A stretch of 8,922 nucleotides of DNA, taken from Oxalobacteraceae bacterium (GTDB lineage Bacteria > Pseudomonadota > Gammaproteobacteria > Burkholderiales > Burkholderiaceae_D). Where the stretch lies: assembly GCA_027485535.1 (NCBI GenBank), contig JAIXQV010000241.1, positions 1 through 8,922 on the forward strand. The letters run 5' to 3'. Shown piece after piece: positions 1 through 4,665 of the stretch. The translations under genes and the position numbers were made by a program. How positions within the stretch are numbered: the stretch's first letter is position 1; each line of letters begins with the position of its first letter. The notes under the pieces were generated by a model. That model had not been told where the DNA came from. It saw nothing but the letters and a program-made list of their open reading frames with translations, and made no database searches.

Positions 1-753
1 ACCGGTCATCTCATTCTTGCCGGTAGCCTGCTCAACTTTACCGGCGAAAAAGTCAAGGTATTCGAGATCGTGATTCAGGCCGGCGCCATGCTGGCCGTGT
101 GCTGGGAGTATCGCGTCAGGATCGCGCGCGTCATCTTGGATTTCAGAACGGATATCGCTGCGCGACGGTTCGTCGTTAACCTGACGGTGGCCTTCCTGCC
201 TGCCGTGGTGCTCGGTCTTGCTTTTGGCAAGGCTATCAAGGCGTATCTGTTCAAGCCAATTCCGGTAGCGCTGGCATTCATCATCGGGGCTTTTATCATC
301 ATCGTGATAGAAAAACGCCATCGTCGCGTGATGTATTCACGCGTAGACTCCGTCGATGATATGAGCGTAGTCGATGCCTTTAAAGTCGGTCTGGCGCAAT
401 GCTTTGCCTTGATTCCCGGCACAAGCCGGTCAGGCGCCACCATCATCGGCGCTATGGCGTTTGGCCTATCGCGCCAGGCAGCCACCGAGTTTTCCTTCTT
501 CCTAGCGATTCCCACGCTATTTGGTGCCACCGTGTACTCACTGTACAAAGAGCGGGCCTTACTATCAGCGGCCGATTTGCCGATGTTCGGACTAGGCGCC
601 TTATCTGCATTTATCTCTGCCTTCTTGTGCGTACGCTGGCTGTTACGCTATATCAGCTCGCACGACTTCATGATCTTTGCCTGGTACCGCATTGTGTTTG
701 GCGTGATTGTTCTGGTGACTGCACTGACCGGCTGGGTGCAGTGGGCTGAATAA
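1..753 (+). CDS. uppP: Undecaprenyl-diphosphatase UppP/BacA, 5'-truncated by window edge
   Basis: This integral membrane enzyme removes a phosphate from undecaprenyl pyrophosphate, recycling the C55 lipid carrier for peptidoglycan and other envelope polymers, and it gives bacitracin tolerance. The frame is open from base 1 and reads TGHLIL at once, which is the tail of the conserved N-terminal SSTGHL motif. Only the first ~25-30 residues, with the catalytic glutamates, lie outside the window. The second signature, PGTSRSGAT, is encoded near 415-441 and carries the conserved Ser and Arg. About 250 residues are visible, with several hydrophobic segments (around 175-235, 265-310, 440-480, 590-650 and 690-740), as expected for a family usually ~270 residues long. 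The GTG at 70 is an internal Val codon, not a start. The stop is TAA at 751-753. No clear terminator follows; the next gene starts 156 bases downstream on the same strand. Family assignment is firm. Confidence 0.95.
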   Translation, partial: TGHLILAGSLLNFTGEKVKVFEIVIQAGAMLAVCWEYRVRIARVILDFRTDIAARRFVVNLTVAFLPAVVLGLAFGKAIKAYLFKPIPVALAFIIGAFIIIVIEKRHRRVMYSRVDSVDDMSVVDAFKVGLAQCFALIPGTSRSGATIIGAMAFGLSRQAATEFSFFLAIPTLFGATVYSLYKERALLSAADLPMFGLGALSAFISAFLCVRWLLRYISSHDFMIFAWYRIVFGVIVLVTALTGWVQWAE

Positions 754-858
754 AATCCATCGCAGGTTAAGCTGGGCACGATGAATTTTTATCGATATCT
801 CCAGAAAAAGACGCCACTCAAAAAGCTTCGTGCCAAGGGAACGAGTGTTAACTCAGAG

Positions 859-896
859 GTTACCTACCCCGGTTAGTATTTTTTACCTAGGGTAAC
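859..896. promoter_or_regulatory. Inverted repeat GTTACC-N26-GGTAAC before the 910 gene
   Basis: Two perfectly complementary 6-base arms (859-864 and 891-896) flank a segment containing TAGTAT (874-879), which could serve as a -10 element, although no good -35 is found at the right spacing. A direct repeat TTACCTA (860-866 and 883-889) overlaps the same arms. The right arm ends just before the Shine-Dalgarno sequence. It could be an operator or a leader hairpin, but the arms are short enough to arise by chance. Confidence 0.25.
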
Positions 897-909
897 AAGG
901 AGAAACTTC

Positions 910-2511
910 ATGGGCACACCTGCTAGCGCTGGCATAAAAGCAGTTAATTTTTCGTCCGAGCATAAAATCATTCCGGATAGTCTGAAACCAGACAAAGATA
1001 CGCAAGAGTCAGACGCTCAAGTTACCTCGTCAAACCTAAATAGCCCGGTAGTCAAGCCTAGGAAACCACCTAAGTTGAATTTATCTGGGTTTGTTTCACA
1101 AACTGGTACTGGAGATTCGTCAGCGCGGCCAACGGATGCGATAGCCGTTCATACGCCGCCGGTGATTAATGCGAGACAGGCATCCAGCAAGGTGCCGAGC
1201 ACTTCTTCTAGCATCACCAACAAAACCGGTGGATTAAACTCCCCGCGCAAGCGCGAGATCTCAGCAGACAGCCCGAGGCATAACAACATCACGCCGCGGC
1301 GACATAATCCGCAGTCATCAGCCGAGTCACCTAAAGCCACCCCGAGGCAAGCTAATCAGGGAGAAAAGTCTGCATCTTCTCAATCCACACCGCGGGGCAC
1401 AGACAAAGAAAAATCAGCGAGCCCACGTGACGGCCGACCCCGCGAGCTTCTTAAAAAAGCCAGTAGAAAGTTTAATGGTTTAAAGCTGAATCTCGTTGCA
1501 TTACCTGAAAAAATCGTACCGAGCAATTCGAGTTCGCGATCATCACCCGCTAGCGCGGGCAGGGTATCTCCTGGCAAGTTAACCCCGACAAAGAAGCAAA
1601 GCAATCTGCTGAAGGATGTGCCCGTCGACATTAGAAATCAGTTGGCAAAAGCCTATATTGCGCTGAGAAAAGACTCCTTGTATACCAGCTCAGGTGAAAC
1701 GAGAAGAAGCATGATGCTGAATGCAAAAATGATAGGCATTCTCTCGGAGAATAAAATCGCATTTGATGCAAAAAAACTGCAAGCGCTGGCAGATGATGCT
1801 GAACTTCGCGCTAAGCATGAAGTAATCGACATTGAAATTGATTTGACTAAACACCCGTATCCTGATTTAGTGCAAGAGGGCTCAAAAAAATTTATTACGC
1901 GCTGGGATTCAGACAATTCAGATAAAGGACAAACATTCAAAGATCTTCCAGCGGATCAGCGCAAACTGGTTGACCAACATTTCATGCCAACTTTTATTGC
2001 AGATTGTTATCGGGCAGGGGTAAGTCATGAGCTGCAACTGCCTGACGGGACCAGCAAACCATTTGCTTCACCGATTGAGTTGGCCGAGTATCTGAATCAA
2101 GATACTGACGGTGAGAGCAGATCAAGATATATCAGCAACGTCACCTCGCAAAACATCGTTAACCTGCTTCAGCAATTAACCTGTGGCGGTTTGCCGGGTA
2201 CGACGTCACCGATCAAGTTATTTGATGGTAGAGCGCTGATTCCTCGCGGCAGAGTAGAGCAGCGATTCATTTACCAGCTTGAAAAAGACGGTACGGTTGA
2301 CGTTAAGGTCCAAGTCATGATCTTTGCTAGTAATCTTGGAAACACACAGCGACAAAGCCAACTGCAGGACGAGCGAAGAACGCCGGTAGCTATCGATAAT
2401 GATGCCAAGCTCCGGATTGATACGACCTTACGATTCGAGCCGAATGGTGAGTGGACTATCTTTAATCCCCACCTGGCCGCAAGCGGTTGGAATCTGCCCG
2501 CCGAACATTGA
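910..2511 (+). CDS. Unrecognised 533-residue protein with disordered Ser/Pro-rich N-terminal half; effector-like architecture
   Basis: I do not recognise this family. The start is ATG at 910, with AAGGAG at 898-903 and good spacing. Residues 1-~232 are low-complexity and rich in S, P, T, K, R and N, with almost no hydrophobic runs. S/T-P-R or S/T-P-K motifs recur at residues 111, 121, 129, 140, 144, 160 and 171, and looser ones at 220 and 225. From ~233 the protein looks folded: amphipathic helices (~236-300), then a mixed alpha/beta region ending in strand-like segments (~450-475 and 500-519). Only two cysteines are present (367 and 425). There is no Sec signal peptide, lipobox or membrane segment, and no catalytic motif that I can name. 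A disordered Ser-rich N-terminus before a globular C-terminus is typical of type III or IV secreted effectors; that is inference only. Sampled lines are AT-richer (24 of 60 G+C at 1681-1740) than proA (37 of 60 at 7801-7860), which fits acquisition. It sits between housekeeping genes uppP and trmB and appears to be a single-gene unit. Confidence 0.85.
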   Translation: MGTPASAGIKAVNFSSEHKIIPDSLKPDKDTQESDAQVTSSNLNSPVVKPRKPPKLNLSGFVSQTGTGDSSARPTDAIAVHTPPVINARQASSKVPSTSSSITNKTGGLNSPRKREISADSPRHNNITPRRHNPQSSAESPKATPRQANQGEKSASSQSTPRGTDKEKSASPRDGRPRELLKKASRKFNGLKLNLVALPEKIVPSNSSSRSSPASAGRVSPGKLTPTKKQSNLLKDVPVDIRNQLAKAYIALRKDSLYTSSGETRRSMMLNAKMIGILSENKIAFDAKKLQALADDAELRAKHEVIDIEIDLTKHPYPDLVQEGSKKFITRWDSDNSDKGQTFKDLPADQRKLVDQHFMPTFIADCYRAGVSHELQLPDGTSKPFASPIELAEYLNQDTDGESRSRYISNVTSQNIVNLLQQLTCGGLPGTTSPIKLFDGRALIPRGRVEQRFIYQLEKDGTVDVKVQVMIFASNLGNTQRQSQLQDERRTPVAIDNDAKLRIDTTLRFEPNGEWTIFNPHLAASGWNLPAEH

Positions 2512-2533
2512 AGTCTTGATGTAAGTTTTGTGA

Positions 2534-2574
2534 GGGTTCCGGTTAGCGCGTGACATGTCCTTTAGCCGGAACCC
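2534..2574 (+). repeat. 12-bp inverted repeat just after the 910-2511 gene
   Basis: GGGTTCCGGTTA (2534-2545) pairs with TAGCCGGAACCC (2563-2574), with one G-U wobble and a 17-base loop. It begins 22 bases after the stop codon. No T-tract follows on either strand, so it is not a classical intrinsic terminator. It may protect the mRNA 3' end or be the remnant of a mobile-element end. Confidence 0.6.
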
Positions 2575-2580
2575 ACGATC

Positions 2581-2605
2581 TCCGACAGCAACCATCGGAT
2601 TTTTT
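2581..2605 (+). terminator. Candidate intrinsic terminator for the 910-2511 gene
   Basis: TCCGA (2581-2585) and TCGGA (2595-2599) form a 5-bp stem with a 9-base loop, followed directly by six T (2600-2605). The stem is short, so this is a weak terminator alone. It may act together with the stronger hairpin immediately upstream (2534-2574). Confidence 0.45.
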
Positions 2606-2647
2606 GGCAATTGATACTTAGCGGCAGATATTTGATGTTTGGGGCCA

Positions 2648-2733
2648 CGCTTCTACTGGCCTCGCTTTGAAGGCCGGCGCTTTGAAGGCCGGCGCTTTGA
2701 AGGTCCACGCTTTGAAGGCCCACGCCTTCAAGC
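2648..2733. repeat. 15-bp tandem repeat array, ~5.6 units
   Basis: The unit CGCTTTGAAGGCCGG is repeated head to tail: exact copies at 2663-2677 and 2678-2692, then variants ending TCCA (2693-2707) and CCCA (2708-2722). A degenerate copy lies at 2648-2662 and a partial one at 2723-2733. The period of five codons leaves reading frames open on both strands: RFEG-x on plus, LQSAG-like on minus. The partial last copy pairs with its neighbour, TTGAAGGC (2712-2719) against GCCTTCAA (2724-2731), making an 8-bp hairpin with a 4-base loop. The array lies between the converging 910-2511 gene and trmB, 59 bases beyond the trmB stop. It looks like a minisatellite; no gene is called here. Confidence 0.85.
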
Positions 2734-2791
2734 ACTGCTCTGTCAAGTCCGGAATCTAGTCTCCGGCGCACGCGGCCTCCCGGTAGTGGTA

Positions 2792-3508
2792 TCAACGTCG
2801 GCGGAACACCAAATCCCAAACGCCGTGCCCGAGTCTTAATCCACGTCGCTCGAATTTTGTGACTGGCCGGTAGCTTGGACGTTCTGCATACCCTTCTGCC
2901 GTATTGATCAGGCTGGGCTCAGATGACAATACCGATAGCATCTGCTCCGCATAGTCTTCCCAGTCGGTCGCGCAGTGCAAATAGCCGCCTACCGCAATGC
3001 GCGAGGCAAGTAGCTGAACAAAAGCCGCTTGAATCAGGCGGCGCTTTTGGTGCCGCGCTTTATGCCACGGGTCCGGGAAAAACACATGGACGCCCGCCAA
3101 TGATGCTGGCGGAATCATGTGGGTCACAACCTCCACCGCGTCGTGTTGAATCAGTCGCAGGTTTTGCAAGCCATGCTCATCGATGAGTTTCAGCAGGCTA
3201 CCGATACCCGGTATGTGCACCTCAACGCCGATGAAATTCTTATCAGGCATCAGCCCAGCAATATGGGCTGTGGTCTCACCCATACCGGTGCCGATCTCGA
3301 GGATAGTGGGTGCAGTTCGTCCGAAAAAGCGATTGGGGTCAGTCGCAGATTTCTCATACGGCAGGCAATAGCGCGGGGCTAGCGTATCTAATGCCCGCGC
3401 TTGCCCATCCGATAGCCTGCCCATTCGCGTGACAAAGCTACGAATCCGACGCTCGGTTGGGTCGTAGGGCAGGGTGCGGCCGAGGTCGCGGCTTGGAGGT
3501 TCGTTCAT
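2792..3508 (-). CDS. trmB: tRNA (guanine-N7-)-methyltransferase TrmB
   Basis: TrmB uses S-adenosylmethionine to methylate N7 of G46 in the variable loop of many tRNAs. The 238-residue product matches the usual length (~239 in E. coli). The Rossmann SAM-binding motif EIGTGMGE is at 71-78, the acidic residue of motif II is in IGVEVH (93-98), the catalytic FPDPWHKARHQKRR region is at 144-157, and the C-terminal substrate motif TKFERRG is at 217-223, followed by RLGHGVWDL. The start is ATG at 3508; no strong Shine-Dalgarno is visible before it. The gene starts only 14 bases after the tRNA-Gly 3' end on the same strand, with no terminator between, so co-transcription is likely. No T-tract terminator is seen downstream, only the tandem-repeat hairpin at 2712-2731. 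Assignment is firm. Confidence 0.97.
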   Translation of the reverse strand: MNEPPSRDLGRTLPYDPTERRIRSFVTRMGRLSDGQARALDTLAPRYCLPYEKSATDPNRFFGRTAPTILEIGTGMGETTAHIAGLMPDKNFIGVEVHIPGIGSLLKLIDEHGLQNLRLIQHDAVEVVTHMIPPASLAGVHVFFPDPWHKARHQKRRLIQAAFVQLLASRIAVGGYLHCATDWEDYAEQMLSVLSSEPSLINTAEGYAERPSYRPVTKFERRGLRLGHGVWDLVFRRR

Positions 3509-3522
3509 CAGGGCAGGGAGAG

Positions 3523-3596
3523 TGGAGCGGGTGAAGGGAATCGAACCCTCGTATGCAGCTTGGGAAGCTGCCGTTCTACCATTGAACTACACCCGC
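3523..3596 (-). tRNA. tRNA-Gly(CCC)
   Basis: On the minus strand this folds into a complete cloverleaf of 71 bases plus an encoded CCA (3523-3525). The acceptor GCGGGTG pairs perfectly with CACCCGC. The D stem is GTTC/GAAC, the anticodon stem GCAGC/GCTGC with loop TTCCCAA, the variable region ATAC, and the T stem GAGGG/CCCTT with loop TTCGATT. The anticodon is CCC (plus-strand 3562-3564), reading GGG codons, and the discriminator base is T. A possible -10 box TAAAAT lies at 3607-3612 (minus strand), 10 bases before the mature 5' end, but its -35 is poor. Position 46 is A by my numbering, so this tRNA should not itself be a TrmB substrate although it precedes trmB. Confidence 0.97.
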
Positions 3597-3632
3597 GCAA
3601 AAGAGAATTTTAACGGAAGGGTGTACGCAAAT

Positions 3633-4001
3633 CTATTTCGAGGTTGCGCTGCTTTTCAGTAAGTTGGCGATTTCAATTTCGATAGTGTCGAATTTTTGGA
3701 GCGTCTTTGTTGTGAGAAAAATATCTTTTGATCGCTTGTCAGTTGCGCTGGTCTCCAAGTACAGCCATTTTCTATTGGACAAGCGCGACATGTGATATCG
3801 GATGCCCATATCGCTGTAAGGCAGGGAGGTAAAAAACAATTTTAAAGGGCATCCGGTGCCCGGATGCTTCCCACAGTGCCAATATAAAAATAGCAGAATA
3901 TCGAGCGAAACGAGCGAGCCTTCGGTAGGAAGGTGTTGGTTGACGATTTTTCGCACGTCAAGAAAGTGATCGAGTGCGATCTTTCCATCGACAATAATCA
4001 A
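3633..4001 (-). CDS. MarR-like winged-helix DNA-binding protein (hypothetical regulator), TTG start
   Basis: This is a 122-residue protein with the ordering of a winged-helix regulator. A helical N-terminal part (residues ~8-42) is followed by a helix-turn-helix-like stretch (~60-77, SDMGIRYHMSRLSNRKW) and then a basic wing, SATDKRSKDIFLTTKTLQKFD (~85-105). The wing recalls the DRRAK-x-x-x-LTxKG wing of MarR-family proteins. It is shorter than typical MarR (~140-150) and I see no effector-binding site. The frame has no ATG or GTG between the upstream stop (4050-4052) and residue 65. TTG at 3999-4001 is supported by AAGGGG (4008-4013) at 6-base spacing. A weak minus-strand promoter candidate is TTGCTG (4080-4085) / ATAAAT (4058-4063), 16 bases apart. 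The gene ends 36 bases before the tRNA gene on the same strand and is divergent from the lipoprotein gene at 4407. The coding sequence is AT-rich. Target and ligand are unknown. Confidence 0.7.
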   Translation of the reverse strand: MIIVDGKIALDHFLDVRKIVNQHLPTEGSLVSLDILLFLYWHCGKHPGTGCPLKLFFTSLPYSDMGIRYHMSRLSNRKWLYLETSATDKRSKDIFLTTKTLQKFDTIEIEIANLLKSSATSK

Positions 4002-4123
4002 TCGTATCCCCTTGTCAGTTTTGCCGACCGCTTGCGAGCTAAACCAACCTCACATCAATTTATTGTTTGTCTCACTAAACAGCAATCAAGATCTAATTCC
4101 GATCTAAATTTAACACCTATTCG

Positions 4124-4158
4124 ATAAGATTTCCTAGCAATATTGTGATAAATCTTAT
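4124..4158. repeat. 9-bp perfect inverted repeat with 17-base spacer
   Basis: ATAAGATTT (4124-4132) and AAATCTTAT (4150-4158) are exact reverse complements. They lie about 125 bases upstream of the regulator's TTG start and 250 bases upstream of the lipoprotein ATG. This is a plausible operator for a dimeric winged-helix protein or a weak hairpin; high AT content lowers its significance. Confidence 0.5.
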
Positions 4159-4314
4159 TATTATTTGGTGAGATAAAATAAAAAGAATGGCGCCGGCAAT
4201 GTCGGGGGACTGCAATCGGGGTATTCTCAAAAAGATAATATTCGGTGCTATGGATTAGGTTGTTCGATAATCAACCGAGTGCGCTCTGGCTAAATTAAAA
4301 TGCGGATTCGCAAA

Positions 4315-4374
4315 GTGCGAGCCTAGGCATTAGCGCCTTGGGCTTGATCAACTCGCACCGATCACTATGCCTAG
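4315..4374 (+). repeat. Two crossing inverted repeats in the probable leader of the lipoprotein gene
   Basis: GTGCGAG (4315-4321) can pair with CTCGCAC (4352-4358), and CTAGGCAT (4323-4330) can pair with ATGCCTAG (4367-4374). The pairings interleave, so they form either alternative structures or a pseudoknot. A near-direct repeat TAGCGCCTTG/TAGCGCTTG (4331-4340 and 4372-4380) overlaps both. The block ends 32 bases before the ATG. Confidence 0.4.
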
Positions 4375-4406
4375 CGCTTGACCGGATGCTTAATGGAGAC
4401 CATAAA

Positions 4407-4556
4407 ATGAAAACACTTAAAAATTGCCTCAGCGTTTCAGTTTTGTTAGCGGTGGTCGTACTGTCATCGGGCTGTGAGACCATGTCGTCAGCCTATGATT
4501 CAACCAAGGAGTCGGTCTCGGGTTGGTTCGGCAAGGGCGAGAAAAAAGCAGATTAA
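4407..4556 (+). CDS. Small 49-residue lipoprotein, hypothetical
   Basis: The product has a classic type II signal peptide: basic N-terminus MKTLKN, hydrophobic core (~8-19), and lipobox LSSGC at 19-23 with the lipidated Cys at 23. The mature peptide is only 27 residues, starting CETMSSAYDSTKES and ending in the charged GKGEKKAD. Residue +2 is Glu rather than Asp, so outer-membrane sorting is expected. ATG at 4407 is chosen because GGAG (4395-4398) sits 8 bases upstream and the signal peptide begins there; an in-frame GTG at 4338 would add 23 residues that spoil the signal peptide. Size and type recall entericidin-like peptides, but I see no entericidin signature. It is a single-gene unit closed by a strong terminator and divergent from the MarR-like gene. 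Function is unknown. Confidence 0.85.
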   Translation: MKTLKNCLSVSVLLAVVVLSSGCETMSSAYDSTKESVSGWFGKGEKKAD

Positions 4557-4575
4557 GCCTGCTTCTGATTAAATC

Positions 4576-4602
4576 AAGCCGCTCTAATGAGCGGCTTTTT
4601 TT
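4576..4602 (+). terminator. Intrinsic terminator of the lipoprotein gene
   Basis: AAGCCGCTC (4576-4584) and GAGCGGCTT (4589-4597) form a perfect 9-bp stem with a TAAT loop, running into seven T (4596-4602). It begins 19 bases after the lipoprotein stop. The minus-strand reading has the same stem but only a weak T-tract, so it may also partly stop the converging methyltransferase transcript. Confidence 0.93.
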
Positions 4603-4665
4603 ATGACGGAAAGGTGTCGTGGGTTATCTGCACAGTGGGCGTCATGCAGACAAGCCGCATCCAGC

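Larger units (their letters stand above)
4002..4406. promoter_or_regulatory. AT-rich 405-base divergent spacer with repeats, between regulator and lipoprotein genes
   Basis: No credible gene lies here. Visible structure: two direct GATCTAA copies 11 bases apart (4090-4096 and 4101-4107); a perfect 9-bp inverted repeat, ATAAGATTT (4124-4132) and AAATCTTAT (4150-4158); GGTTG/CAACC (4258-4262 and 4272-4276); and GTGCGAG/CTCGCAC and CTAGGCAT/ATGCCTAG near the lipoprotein gene. It probably holds promoters for both flanking genes and operator sites, but I cannot place a plus-strand promoter with confidence. Confidence 0.4.

Noticed and set aside
75..548. Minus-strand open frame opposite uppP
   Set aside because: It lies entirely antisense to a conserved gene, and its translation has no recognisable features.
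827..909. Possible hrp-type (PIP-like TTCG-N16-TTCG) box upstream of the effector-like gene
   Set aside because: There is a single TTCGT at 827-831 but no second TTCG at the required spacing.
2648..2733. CRISPR array
   Set aside because: The units are contiguous 15-mers with no spacers and no cas genes nearby; it is a simple tandem repeat.
3474..3662. Plus-strand open frame of 62 codons
   Set aside because: It runs across the tRNA-Gly gene and the trmB start on the opposite strand; its reading is an artefact of the tRNA sequence.
4338..4406. N-terminal extension of the lipoprotein from an upstream GTG
   Set aside because: It would place a polar segment before the signal peptide, while the ATG at 4407 has its own Shine-Dalgarno and a perfect type II signal.
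4378..4406. Promoter TTGACC-N17-CATAAA directly before the lipoprotein ATG
   Set aside because: Transcription would start after the start codon and lose the RBS.
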